64,000 nt of DNA from JAFAGO01 sp031987605 (GTDB taxonomy: Bacteria > Bacteroidota > Bacteroidia > Flavobacteriales > Weeksellaceae), in the NCBI GenBank assembly GCA_031987605.1, contig DALZZF010000002.1, forward strand, positions 303,762-367,761, given 5' to 3'. The notes under the pieces are model-generated. The model was not told the DNA's origin. It did not search any database and saw only the letters and a list, made by a program, of their open reading frames with translations. A program made the translations under genes and the position numbers. How positions within the stretch are numbered: the stretch's first letter is position 1; every line of letters begins with the position of its first letter. Below, piece by piece: positions 1-8,732 of this stretch.

Positions 1-1161
1 ATGATCGTTGTACCAGTGCCATGCTTCGTCATTAATCGGTTCACCAACGGAACCAATGACTTTTAATGAGGATAAATCGTGCTTTTCTACCCATTCATAA
101 CTTTCTTTCGCCAAAGAACGGATGGCAGTAGGAGCGGTATAGAACTGATTTACCTTGTGTTTTTCAATAACTTCCCAGAAACGGTCTGGTTCCGGATAAG
201 TGGGAACTCCCTCGAAAATAACGGTTGTTGCCCCGTTTAAAAGCGGACCGTAAACGATATAGGAATGTCCGGTAATCCAGCCAATATCGGCAGTACACCA
301 ATACACATCGTTTTCCTTATAGTTAAATACATTTTTGAAAGTATATGCTGTGTACACCATATATCCTGCAGTGGTATGCAGCATACCTTTGGGTTTTCCT
401 GTGGAACCTGAAGTGTACAGAATAAAAAGCGGATCTTCGGCATCCATAATTTTTGTAACGAAATCTGAAGATGCTTTTTCGTACAGATCATCAAGAAAAA
501 CATCGCGGCCTTCTTTCATTTTTACTTCGGTGTTGGTTCTTTTTACCACCAGTACTTTTTCAACGGTCGGGCATTTTTCAACCGCTTCATCAATAATTAC
601 TTTTAAATCGATGGCTTTGCTTCCACGATAACTTCCATCAGAAGTGATGATGATTTTTGCTTCGCAGTCATTTACTCTGGATTCCACTGCTGTGGCAGAA
701 AATCCTGCAAAAATCACCGAATGCACGGCACCCATTTTCGCGCATGCCAGCATAGCAACAGCAAGTTCAGGAATCATGGGAAGATAGATGCATACACGAT
801 CTCCCTTTTTTATACCCAAATCGGTAAGTACATTGGCCATTTTGCAGACTCTTTCGTGAAGTTCACGATAGGAAATGTATAATGCATCTTCTTTCGGATC
901 GTTGGGTTCCCAAATGATTGCCGTTTTTTCTCCGCGTTCGGAAAGATGACGATCGAGACAGTTTTTGGTGATGTTCAGTTTTGCATTTTTAAACCATTTT
1001 ATTTTGGCTTCTTCCATATCAAAATCCACTACTTTTGTCCATCTTTGGTACCAGACAAAATTTTCATCGGCAATTTTATCCCAGAATTTCTTTGGGTTTT
1101 TTATAGATTTTTTGTATTGTTTGAAGTAATCCGGAAGATCTGTTATGGCGTAATTTTTCAT
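1..1161 (-). CDS. acs: Acetyl-CoA synthetase, N-terminal 387 residues (3' end beyond window)
   Basis: Translating the minus strand from ATG at 1159-1161 gives an open frame running off the window's left edge. It converts acetate, ATP and CoA to acetyl-CoA in the cytosol. Visible are an N-terminal ACAS-type region (DYFKQYKK, FVWYQRWTKVVDF), the AMP-binding motif YTSGSTGKPKG at about residues 248-258, the TADIGWITGHSYIVYGPL block and VGEPINDEAWHWY. These match Acs rather than other acyl-CoA ligases. The C-terminal domain with the acetylatable lysine is outside the window. The gene lies downstream of a prpE-like ligase, a response regulator and a symporter-type histidine kinase on the same strand. 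A dispersed ~99-bp repeat fills the gap to prpE. Identity is well supported by the motifs. Confidence 0.93.
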   Translation of the reverse strand, partial: MKNYAITDLPDYFKQYKKSIKNPKKFWDKIADENFVWYQRWTKVVDFDMEEAKIKWFKNAKLNITKNCLDRHLSERGEKTAIIWEPNDPKEDALYISYRELHERVCKMANVLTDLGIKKGDRVCIYLPMIPELAVAMLACAKMGAVHSVIFAGFSATAVESRVNDCEAKIIITSDGSYRGSKAIDLKVIIDEAVEKCPTVEKVLVVKRTNTEVKMKEGRDVFLDDLYEKASSDFVTKIMDAEDPLFILYTSGSTGKPKGMLHTTAGYMVYTAYTFKNVFNYKENDVYWCTADIGWITGHSYIVYGPLLNGATTVIFEGVPTYPEPDRFWEVIEKHKVNQFYTAPTAIRSLAKESYEWVEKHDLSSLKVIGSVGEPINDEAWHWYNDH

Positions 1162-1221
1162 ATTAATTTTGATTTTTTTTTTACAATTAATTTTTGATTT
1201 TTATTATTCGTTATTCATAAT

Positions 1222-1321
1222 AATTGAAATTAGACTTGTTTTCCTTTGCCAAGTGAAACGCCTTTGCGAGCCAAAAAGCATACAGATAAACAAAAATCTT
1301 TGCGAACTTCGCGTTTAAAAA
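1222..1321 (-). repeat. Dispersed ~99-bp intergenic repeat, copy 1
   Basis: This stretch is nearly identical, reverse-complemented, to 46783-46882: I count about 6 mismatches over about 99 bases. It has several GCAAAG/CTTTGC words and no ORF. A more diverged copy lies at 40901-40990. It occupies the acs-prpE gap. Confidence 0.85.
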
Positions 1322-1371
1322 GTATTATGATTAAAAGCGGATATTCATATTTTTTATCTTTTCATGATTGA

Positions 1372-3267
1372 TTAAGAGGCGGTTGGAGTTTTATAGGATT
1401 TAATTTTTTCTTCAATTTCGCTGATGATTTGCTCATCATCAATAGTTGAAGGAATCTGGAAATCTTTTCCGTCCAGCATGGTACGGATGAGTTTACGCAG
1501 GATTTTTCCGCTTCTGGTTTTCGGAAGGCGTTTTACCACCATTACATTTTTCAGTGAGGCAACAGCACCAATTTTTTCGCGTACTTTTGCAATGATTTCT
1601 TTTTCCACTTGCTTTTCAGAAATATCGACTCCGCTTTTTAGAACAACGCTGGCAAAAGGGATTTGTCCTTTCAGATTGTCTTCCATTCCTACAACAGCGC
1701 ATTCGGCAACGGCAGGATGTGAGGAAACTACTTCTTCCATTTCGGATGTGGACAAGCGGTGTCCGGCAACATTAATGACATCATCCACGCGTCCGGTTAC
1801 GAAAATATAGCCGTCTTCGTCTTTAATTGCGCCATCTCCGGAGAAATAATAGCCTTCAAACTGGGACAAATACGACTTATGGAAACGCTCGTAATCATTC
1901 CATATTCCCAGCATTGCGCCGGGTGCAAGCGGAAGTTTTATCACAAGAAATCCTTCATGGTGTTCATCCAGTTCGTATCCGTTTTCATCAAAAACTTTTA
2001 TATCATATCCGGGAATTGGCTTTCCTGCGGATGCACGTTTTATTTTATAATCAAAAGCAGTAAGTAATCCAAGCATCGGAGCGCCGGATTCGGTTTGCCA
2101 CCAATGATCGATTGCAGGAATGCCAACATGTTCCGTAAACCAGTCCAAAGTCGCAACATCACAGCGTTCGCCAGCCAGAAACTGTTTTTTATAATGGCTT
2201 AAATCGTATTTTTTTATCAATTCGCCGTTGGGATCTTCTTTTTTTATGGCGCGCATGGCAGTTGGAGCGGTAAACATGGTGTTGACTTTATGATCGGCGA
2301 TCACTCTCCAGAATGTTCCTGCATCCGGTGTCATAATGGGCTTTCCTTCAAAAACAATCGTGGTATTTCTGTTAATCATTGGTCCGTATACAATATAACT
2401 GTGGCCTACTGCCCAGCCAAAATCGGAGGCTGCCCAAAATTTTTCTCCCGGTTCTATGGCATAATGATATTTCATAGAAAATTTCATGGAAGTGGCGTAA
2501 CCACCGGTATCTCTTGCTACTCCTTTTGGTTTTCCGGTCGTTCCGGAAGTGTAGAGCAGGTAAAGCGGATGTGTAGATTCTACAGGAATGCAATCCACAG
2601 GTTCGGATTTTTCTACCAAATCGGTGTAATCAATCGTTCCCGGGAAATATTCATGTTCGTTGTCGATTAACTGACGATTGAATACAATGGTATGTTCCAC
2701 TTTATCCTGCGAAAGTTCAATGGCTTTTTCCACCAATGGCAGATAAGGAATTCTTTTGGCGATTTCTACTCCTGCGGTTGCGGTAATAAGCACTTTTGGT
2801 TTACAGTCATCAATTCGTACCACGAGTTCGTTGGGTGCAAATCCGCCAAAAACAACATTATGAATGACCCCAATTCTTGCGCAGGCCAGCATAGTGAAGA
2901 GTGTTTGCGGAATCATCGGCATATAAATTACAGCCGTATCTCCTTTTTTCAAACCGAGAGAAACCAGTCCGCCCGCCAGTTTTGAAACTTCTTTCTGAAC
3001 GTCATGATAGGTGAATTTCTGAACTTTTTCGGTTACCGGAGAATCATAAATTACGGCAACCTGATTGCCAAAACCGTCTTCAATATGTTTGTCGACACAG
3101 AGATAGCACATATTCAGTTCGCCGTCTGCAAACCATTGTGGATAATCGTTTTCGTCTTTGGAAAGTATGGTTTCCGGAAATTTGTACCAGGAAATATCTT
3201 CAGCTTGTTTTTTCCAAAATTCTTCTTTGTTTTCAATACTGTTTAAAAACATTTCTTCAGCATTCAT
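1372..3267 (-). CDS. prpE: Propionyl-CoA synthetase-like acyl-CoA ligase (PrpE type)
   Basis: This is an AMP-forming acyl-CoA ligase of 631 residues, the usual Acs/PrpE length. It starts with ATG at 3265-3267. An ACAS_N-like N-terminus is followed by the P-loop-like motif YTSGTTGKPKG at about 237-247. Next come the FWAASDFGWAVGHSYIVYGP block, the LAGERCDVATLDWF and WWQTESG motifs, the hinge TGRVDDVINVAGHRLST, and the C-terminal lysine motif KTRSGKILRK, where Acs-type enzymes are regulated by acetylation. GERCD followed by WWQTESG resembles PrpE more than Acs, so propionate is the likely substrate. It lies just upstream of acs and downstream of the response regulator. Substrate choice cannot be proven from sequence. 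Confidence 0.85.
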   Translation of the reverse strand: MNAEEMFLNSIENKEEFWKKQAEDISWYKFPETILSKDENDYPQWFADGELNMCYLCVDKHIEDGFGNQVAVIYDSPVTEKVQKFTYHDVQKEVSKLAGGLVSLGLKKGDTAVIYMPMIPQTLFTMLACARIGVIHNVVFGGFAPNELVVRIDDCKPKVLITATAGVEIAKRIPYLPLVEKAIELSQDKVEHTIVFNRQLIDNEHEYFPGTIDYTDLVEKSEPVDCIPVESTHPLYLLYTSGTTGKPKGVARDTGGYATSMKFSMKYHYAIEPGEKFWAASDFGWAVGHSYIVYGPMINRNTTIVFEGKPIMTPDAGTFWRVIADHKVNTMFTAPTAMRAIKKEDPNGELIKKYDLSHYKKQFLAGERCDVATLDWFTEHVGIPAIDHWWQTESGAPMLGLLTAFDYKIKRASAGKPIPGYDIKVFDENGYELDEHHEGFLVIKLPLAPGAMLGIWNDYERFHKSYLSQFEGYYFSGDGAIKDEDGYIFVTGRVDDVINVAGHRLSTSEMEEVVSSHPAVAECAVVGMEDNLKGQIPFASVVLKSGVDISEKQVEKEIIAKVREKIGAVASLKNVMVVKRLPKTRSGKILRKLIRTMLDGKDFQIPSTIDDEQIISEIEEKIKSYKTPTAS

Positions 3268-3372
3268 AATAGTGGGGATTTAATTGTTTGTAAGGGTGTT
3301 TCAGGGTTTATGTTATTCTTTAAATTTACAAAAATTATGGATTTGTTTTCTATTTATTTTGCCTGATGGATT

Positions 3373-3744
3373 TTAGTTTTTATCAGCGATCAGTTCTTCT
3401 ATTTTTTCGCTGAGTTTTTTAATGGAGTAGGGTTTTGTAATGTACGCATCGGCTCCTAATTTCAAACCTTTTTCAATGTCGTTTTCTCCAGCTTTTGCTG
3501 AAAGAAAAATCACTTTTATATCCTTATATTTTTCTTCTTTTTTGATTTCCGAAAGGGTTGTATATCCGTCAATATTCGGCATCATAATATCGAGAAGAAT
3601 AATATCGGGGATTTCTTCCTTCAGCAGTTCCAGCACTTCGGAACCATCTCTTGCGATGAAAACTTCGTAGCCGGCTTTTCGGAAGGCGTATTCCAAAGTC
3701 ATCACAATTTTGTGTTCATCGTCCGCAATTAATATCTTTTTCAT
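3373..3744 (-). CDS. Stand-alone CheY-like response regulator
   Basis: A 123-residue receiver domain with no output domain. It has the acidic pocket (ADDE near residues 7-10), the phospho-acceptor Asp52 in ILLDIMMP, and the conserved lysine in ITKPY near the C-terminus. It follows the histidine kinase gene on the same strand with about 105 bp between, filled by a heptad-repeat hairpin array. It is probably the kinase's cognate receiver. CrbR, the partner in the known CrbS/CrbR acetate switch, has a DNA-binding domain; this one does not. The output route is therefore unknown (protein-protein contact or phosphorelay). Confidence 0.9.
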   Translation of the reverse strand: MKKILIADDEHKIVMTLEYAFRKAGYEVFIARDGSEVLELLKEEIPDIILLDIMMPNIDGYTTLSEIKKEEKYKDIKVIFLSAKAGENDIEKGLKLGADAYITKPYSIKKLSEKIEELIADKN

Positions 3745-3768
3745 AATTTTTCTTTTTTAGATTTGAGA

Positions 3769-3859
3769 TTTCAGACACGAGATTTGAGACTTTTTGTTTC
3801 TTGTATCTGAAATCTCACGTCTCACATCTCACATCTCATATCTGAAATCTCACATCTCA
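3769..3859 (-). repeat. Inverted heptad-repeat array (GAGATNT units)
   Basis: Read on the minus strand, about eight consecutive 7-mers (GAGATGT, GAGATTT, CAGATAT and so on) are followed by a short A-rich spacer. Inverted-complement 7-mers of the ATCTCAA type then follow, so the whole can fold into a long hairpin. The array begins inside the last codons of the histidine kinase gene (HEM-stop) and ends before the regulator's ATG. A related inverted pair lies at 6706-6777. Confidence 0.8.
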
Positions 3860-6495
3860 TGTCTTCTTAAAACAATTTCAAAAGCAACACCGATTTCTTT
3901 ATTTTTTGCTTTAATGCTTCCTTCATGTGCTTCAACAATTTTTTTGCAAATCGCCAATCCGAGTCCGCTTCCCAGAGGTTTTCTGATATTCTGGTTGTGG
4001 CTTTGGTAGAATTTATCAAAAATAAATTCCAGATCTTCCTCGGGAATGGTTTTCCCGGTGTTGAACACCGAAATAACAACATCATCCTCGGTTTCTCTGA
4101 ATTTGGTTTGAATCATTCCCTGCTCAGTCGTGAATTTCAGTGCGTTTCCGAGAATATTCTGAAAAACCTGAATCATCTTGGATTCATCATATTCCAGTTC
4201 TTCATGTTGCAGGAGATTTACTTCCGAATGGTGCAGATTGCGCTGCTCAAAGAGGTGATAAAGCGGTTTTGATGCTTTGCGGTAGGTTTCCAGAAGATTG
4301 TATTTCTTTATTTGCAAAGGCAAAGTACCCGCTTCTAATTTGTCGAGATACAGAATATCGTTGATGATTTCCGCTAAACGGTCGGATTCGGATATGATGT
4401 TTTGAAGGAATTCATTTTTAATTTCTGAAGGCATTTCTTCATCATCCAGAAGGATTTCCGAAGTGGCACGAATGGCGGTAATGGGTGTTCGGAGTTCATG
4501 CGCAACAGAATCCAGAAAATCGTCTTTCTGCTTGTCTTTAAACATGAGGTTTTCATTGGCATTCCGAAGTTTATCCGAAAGTTGCAGCAATTGGTGCGAC
4601 TGCTCCTGAAGTTGCTTGTTGAGGGCAATATTTTCTTTGGATTCTTCCAGAATTTTCAAAACTTCGGGGAGGGAAATTTTATCTTCTTTCGTTACGCCTT
4701 CGATCAGAATTTTTGCAGATGCGGTTCCGATTCTTCCGCTTAAAAGATTTTCGGAAAATTTGATGAAACGCGCATCAGCCGTATTGTTTTCATCCGAAAT
4801 ATTATATTTGAGATTGAAAATTTTCAGGGCTTGTTTGGTTTTGTTTTCACCCAGAAAACGAACCAGTATTTTCTGAATATCTGAAATATTGGCGGTTCCT
4901 TTCCAGATGTAGGCGTTTTCGTGATTTTGAATGTAATCATTAATATCCACATAAATTTCCGCAAAGTTTCTTTCGCGATAATTTCCGACCACACTCACGG
5001 AAACAATGCAAAATAAAGCAGAATTCACCAGAATGCTCCAAAAGAAAATATTGGGGATCAGGCCGAGATACGGGATTTTGAAGAATTTAAAGAAAAAACT
5101 GTCGTTAATCTGCGGAAAATAATTGGGCAAAACAAGATTGAGGTAACAAATAAAAACGCCGGCAACAATCCCTGAAATCGCACCGGAATAGGTTCCTCTT
5201 CTCCAGAAAATTGCACCGAAAAAAGAGGGTGCCAGTTGCGCAATCAGGACAAAAGAAATCATCCCGATATGGAAAAGCGAAGATGAAGTGATAATGTATT
5301 TATAGAAAATAAAACCTCCGATAATCAAAAGGAAAATCCCGAATTTTCGGATGTTGACAATAGTTTTCGTATTGTCGTTTTCGTTTTTGCTTTTAAAGCG
5401 ATCGAGCCAACCATACGGAATCATCAGATTGTTGGACAACATTACCGAAAGTGAAATGCTCGATACAATAATCATGGATATACAAGCGCTTAATCCGCCA
5501 AAAAAGACCATTGCAGAAATGACAATATTTCCAAATTTTTGAGGAATTAGGATTGAATAAAATTCGGGATTCACATTTTGCCCGAAAAATAAAATTTTGC
5601 CGCCCCACGCAATCGGAAATACGAAAATATTCATCAAAAGCATGTACAACGGGAACACCCAAATTGCAGTATTGATGTGTTTTTCTTTTCTGTTTTCGAT
5701 AATTGCGGAATGAAATTGTCTCGGCAAAAGAAAAATTGCCGTCATGGAAAGCATGGAAAGCAGAAACCAGTTTACACTTCCTTCTAAACCTTTAAATGTA
5801 TTTTTTTCTTTGAAATCGGGAAGAAGTGCGGCTTGTTTGTAAATATCATCAAAACCATTGAAAACGCCGTATACCACAAAAATTCCGAGAACGATGAAGA
5901 ACACCAGTTTCAAAAAACTTTCCACTGCAACTGCGGAAATGATGCCCAGTCTTTTTTCCGAAGCATCCACATAACGTGTTCCGTAATAGGAAGAAAACAA
6001 AGCGATAATCAAAACAGCATAAGTGGCGGTATCCAAAAAAATACTTGAACTTTCTACGGTGTTCGTCATTAAATGAAATGTTTCCGAAATCGCTTTAATC
6101 TGCAAACCGATATACGGAATAATGGCAACCATACACAAAAGCGCAACCAAAGCGCCTAAAGAACGGCTGTTCCCGTATCGCAAAGAAATAAAATCGGCTA
6201 TGGAACTGATTTTGTTGACGCGGGAGATACGGATAATTTTTTTGTTAATGTAAATCCAGGACGGAATAATAATGACCGGACCGATATAGATGGCAAGATA
6301 TTCCAGTCCGGAATTTGCCGCAACACCGATGCTTCCGTAGTACGTCCATGCCGTGCAATATACCGCAAGTGAAAGGGAATACACATACGGATTGTTCATC
6401 CAGAACTGTCCTTTTCTTCGCTCCGCAGAATGCGCAATGAAGAACAGAAATCCCAGATAAACGATTACCAATATGAATAAAACCGCACTACTCAT
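3850..6495 (-). CDS. CbrA/CrbS-type sensor histidine kinase with sodium:solute symporter domain
   Basis: About 881 residues from ATG at 6493-6495; the longer reading begins with TTG at 6513. An N-terminal SSS transporter module with about 13 membrane helices covers roughly 1-490. It is followed by a STAC-like segment (SENLLSGRIGTASAKILIEG), a coiled-coil linker and HisKA with phospho-acceptor His666 in HELRTP. HATPase_c has an N-box at about 780 and a GSGLGLAICKKIVEAHEG G2 box. The G1 box reads FNTGKTIP, a common variant without the canonical DxGxG. No PAS domain is evident. Known relatives (CbrA; CrbS, which controls acs) sense or transport small metabolites. Its position beside acs/prpE suggests acetate or propionate control. 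Its ATG overlaps the stop of the 64-residue ORF upstream by 8 nt, so translational coupling is likely. Confidence 0.92.
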   Translation of the reverse strand: MSSAVLFILVIVYLGFLFFIAHSAERRKGQFWMNNPYVYSLSLAVYCTAWTYYGSIGVAANSGLEYLAIYIGPVIIIPSWIYINKKIIRISRVNKISSIADFISLRYGNSRSLGALVALLCMVAIIPYIGLQIKAISETFHLMTNTVESSSIFLDTATYAVLIIALFSSYYGTRYVDASEKRLGIISAVAVESFLKLVFFIVLGIFVVYGVFNGFDDIYKQAALLPDFKEKNTFKGLEGSVNWFLLSMLSMTAIFLLPRQFHSAIIENRKEKHINTAIWVFPLYMLLMNIFVFPIAWGGKILFFGQNVNPEFYSILIPQKFGNIVISAMVFFGGLSACISMIIVSSISLSVMLSNNLMIPYGWLDRFKSKNENDNTKTIVNIRKFGIFLLIIGGFIFYKYIITSSSLFHIGMISFVLIAQLAPSFFGAIFWRRGTYSGAISGIVAGVFICYLNLVLPNYFPQINDSFFFKFFKIPYLGLIPNIFFWSILVNSALFCIVSVSVVGNYRERNFAEIYVDINDYIQNHENAYIWKGTANISDIQKILVRFLGENKTKQALKIFNLKYNISDENNTADARFIKFSENLLSGRIGTASAKILIEGVTKEDKISLPEVLKILEESKENIALNKQLQEQSHQLLQLSDKLRNANENLMFKDKQKDDFLDSVAHELRTPITAIRATSEILLDDEEMPSEIKNEFLQNIISESDRLAEIINDILYLDKLEAGTLPLQIKKYNLLETYRKASKPLYHLFEQRNLHHSEVNLLQHEELEYDESKMIQVFQNILGNALKFTTEQGMIQTKFRETEDDVVISVFNTGKTIPEEDLEFIFDKFYQSHNQNIRKPLGSGLGLAICKKIVEAHEGSIKAKNKEIGVAFEIVLRRHEM

Positions 6496-6682
6496 CAAAT
6501 TTTCTGAAAACAAAATAGGAGGCCACCGAAGAAAAGAGCCATACGATGAATATATAACCGCAAATAAGCGGTAAACCTATGAATTCTTCTGAAGAATTAA
6601 ACAAAAGCAAAACCGGCGCATTAAACAGTACGAAAAGTACGATGCTCAAAATCACCAGTTTCTGCTTGTGTCTTTTTTTCAT
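6488..6682 (-). CDS. Small two-helix membrane protein coupled to the histidine kinase
   Basis: 64 residues from ATG at 6680-6682. Two hydrophobic segments (VILSIVLFVLFNAPVLLLF and a second around GYIFIVWLFSSVASYF) are flanked by basic ends. The stop codon overlaps the kinase ATG by 8 nt (ATGAGTAG). Small two-helix proteins commonly precede SSS-family genes: DUF485/YjcH before actP, DUF3311 types, and CbrX before cbrA in Pseudomonas. This one has a DUF3311-like look (NAP..., FIGLP). By analogy it may couple translation of, or assemble with, the symporter module; that role is inferred. Confidence 0.75.
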   Translation of the reverse strand: MKKRHKQKLVILSIVLFVLFNAPVLLLFNSSEEFIGLPLICGYIFIVWLFSSVASYFVFRKFDE

Positions 6683-6705
6683 TTTTTTCAATAAATCTCA
6701 GAAAG

Positions 6706-6777
6706 AAGATGTGAGATTTCGGACTTTAAAGGGATCGTTTAATATGGGGAAATTGTTCGGTCCTGGTCTCACATCTT
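6706..6777. repeat. Inverted repeat related to the GAGATNT heptads
   Basis: The arms AAGATGTGAGA (6706-6716) and TCTCACATCTT (6767-6777) pair perfectly over 11 bp, with further pairing from GGAC against GTCC. It lies in the 116-bp gap before the small membrane protein. Confidence 0.7.
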
Positions 6778-6798
6778 GGATTCTGTGTTATAAATGCA

Positions 6799-7026
6799 TT
6801 ACATATTTTTTTGCGAATATTCTCCTTTCAGGGCGTACCAGCCGAAAACCGCCATTCCGCCAACCACAATAGGAAGCAGAATAAATACGATAATAATCCC
6901 GAAAACAAGATCTTCCTGTTTTCCCGAATTGAGTTTTGGAATTCCCATTACGGTAAGTCCGAAGTATAGAATTACGGCTGCTACTGCAATCCAAACCACT
7001 CCCAATATTTTTTTTATAGTATCCAT
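6799..7026 (-). CDS. Small two-helix membrane protein (DUF6814-like)
   Basis: 75 residues from ATG at 7024-7026. There are two membrane segments: IKKILGVVWIAVAAVILYFG, and a second around FGIIIVFILLPIVVGGMAVFG. The tail is short and polar. Proteins of this size and pattern are annotated DUF6814 in Flavobacteriia and often accompany MFS-transporter genes; I am only moderately sure of the family name. It follows the MFS gene on the same strand, separated by a strong inverted repeat. Function unknown; an accessory or assembly partner of the transporter is possible. Confidence 0.7.
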   Translation of the reverse strand: MDTIKKILGVVWIAVAAVILYFGLTVMGIPKLNSGKQEDLVFGIIIVFILLPIVVGGMAVFGWYALKGEYSQKNM

Positions 7027-7062
7027 TTTTTCTTGTTTTTAAAGTTAAAAAATATTTTTGAT

Positions 7063-7115
7063 GTTCAAAACTCAATATTACGCAGTGTATTTTCACACAA
7101 TATTGAGCTTTGAAC
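7063..7115. repeat. 17-bp inverted repeat between MFS and small membrane protein genes
   Basis: Arms 7063-7079 (GTTCAAAACTCAATATT) and 7099-7115 pair with one mismatch around a 19-nt loop. The arms are 7-mers (GTTCAAA, ACTCAAT), like the array at 38919. No T-run follows directly on either strand, so it is not a canonical terminator. An mRNA-processing or stability hairpin is possible. Confidence 0.8.
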
Positions 7116-7125
7116 TTATTTTATT

Positions 7126-8712
7126 TTAGTCGTGAACATTTTTGTCTTTCCCATTCAGATAGAACAATCCGATTACGAAACAGACGGCAGCCACAATAAT
7201 CGGATACCATAAACCTTCGAGATACCATTCTGCATTTCCGCCTTCTTTTGCGGTTGTGGCAAGATAAGTTGAAACTGCCGGAAGAAGCCCGCCAAATACA
7301 CCGTTACCAATATGATACGGAAGCGACATGGAAGTATAACGGATTCTGATCGGGAACATTTCCACAAGGAATGCGGCAATCGGGCCATATACCATGGTTA
7401 CGAACAATACCTGAATAAATACCAGAAATACGAGTTTCCATCGGGTATCAGGATCTACAGTAATGGCGGTTTTTTTCACCGGTTCTTCCACTTTTCCTTC
7501 TTTCAAAACCGGACCGTTGGCAGACCAGTGTACAATGCTGTCACTTTTTACTTTAAATCCGTCACTAAACGTTTTTTCTGTATGGAAAGTAATCAAGCTG
7601 TCTCCTGCGATTTTTTCGTGAACGGCTGAGGTACGTTTTTGAACGACTCCGTTTTGGGCAAGCGTTTTTTCGCTCATATTAACCGAGTTGTACATGGCTT
7701 TGTAAATCGGGCGGTACGAGAAAATGGCGACAAGCATTCCTAAAAGTATAATGGGTTTTCTGCCTACTTTGTCGGAAAGCCAACCGAAAAGTACAAAGAA
7801 CGGCGTTCCCAAGAATAATGCCAGTGCAATCATGGAATCTACCTGTGCGCTGTCGATATTCATGGTTTTCTGCATGAAACTAAGTGCGTAGAACTGTCCG
7901 GTATACCACACCACACCTTGTCCCATTACAGCACCAAAGAGCGCCAGTAACACAAATTTGAAATTGTATTTGTTTCCGAAGGATTCTTTTAAAGGATTTG
8001 CGGAGGTTTTTCCTTCTTTTTTCGCTTTAGCAAAGAGCGGCGATTCCTTCATGTTTCTTCTGATGATATAGGAAACTCCCACCATCAAAATTGAAATCCA
8101 GAACGGAATTCTCCATCCCCAACTGTCAAATTCTTCTGCGGAAAGGGAAGTTTTGGTCACTAAAATTACGATCAGTGAAATGAAAAGTCCTGCTGTTGCA
8201 GTAGTTTGAATCCATGATGTCCAATATCCGCGTCTTCCCGGTTGTGCGTATTCTGCCACATAGGTTGCGGCTCCTCCATATTCTCCTCCTAATGCAAGTC
8301 CCTGCAATAATCTCAAAATAAGAACGAGGATGGGAGCGGCAAAACCAATGGTTTCATATGCCGGAATACAACCGATCAGGAATGTGGAAAATCCCATAAT
8401 CAGAAGGGTGACAAGGAAAGTATATTTTCTTCCGATCATATCGCCTAATCTTCCGAAGAATAAAGCTCCGAAAGGGCGCACCACAAATCCGGCTGCGAAA
8501 GTGGCCAGCGTGGAAAGAAAGGCTGCGGTTGGGTTATCCGCCGGGAAAAATTTTGTGGAAAGTACCACGGCTAAACTTCCGAAAATATAGAAGTCGTACC
8601 ATTCAATTAAAGTTCCGAGTGAAGACGCCATAATAACGCTCCAGATCGTTCTGTTCTGTTGCTTTTCGCTTACAGGAAGTTCTGTATCGTGAGATAGATT
8701 TTCTTGGCTCAT
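7126..8712 (-). CDS. MFS transporter, metabolite:H+ symporter (MHS) type
   Basis: 528 residues with about 12 membrane helices. The MFS loop 2-3 motif reads GRLGDMIGRK (about 87-96) and its second-half counterpart GWLSDKVGRK. The profile (TLIEWYDFYIFG, LRLLQGLALGGEYGGAATYVAEY, WRIPFWIS) is that of the ProP/KgtP/ShiA family of organic-acid and osmolyte proton symporters. An 80-90 residue polar insert (about 345-430) separates two late helices, in a loop expected to be periplasmic, and makes the protein longer than E. coli members (430-500). It sits between the porin and the kinase/ligase genes, so uptake of a carboxylate is the natural inference. Confidence 0.9.
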   Translation of the reverse strand: MSQENLSHDTELPVSEKQQNRTIWSVIMASSLGTLIEWYDFYIFGSLAVVLSTKFFPADNPTAAFLSTLATFAAGFVVRPFGALFFGRLGDMIGRKYTFLVTLLIMGFSTFLIGCIPAYETIGFAAPILVLILRLLQGLALGGEYGGAATYVAEYAQPGRRGYWTSWIQTTATAGLFISLIVILVTKTSLSAEEFDSWGWRIPFWISILMVGVSYIIRRNMKESPLFAKAKKEGKTSANPLKESFGNKYNFKFVLLALFGAVMGQGVVWYTGQFYALSFMQKTMNIDSAQVDSMIALALFLGTPFFVLFGWLSDKVGRKPIILLGMLVAIFSYRPIYKAMYNSVNMSEKTLAQNGVVQKRTSAVHEKIAGDSLITFHTEKTFSDGFKVKSDSIVHWSANGPVLKEGKVEEPVKKTAITVDPDTRWKLVFLVFIQVLFVTMVYGPIAAFLVEMFPIRIRYTSMSLPYHIGNGVFGGLLPAVSTYLATTAKEGGNAEWYLEGLWYPIIVAAVCFVIGLFYLNGKDKNVHD

Positions 8713-8732
8713 GATGTATTAATGTTTAGGGA

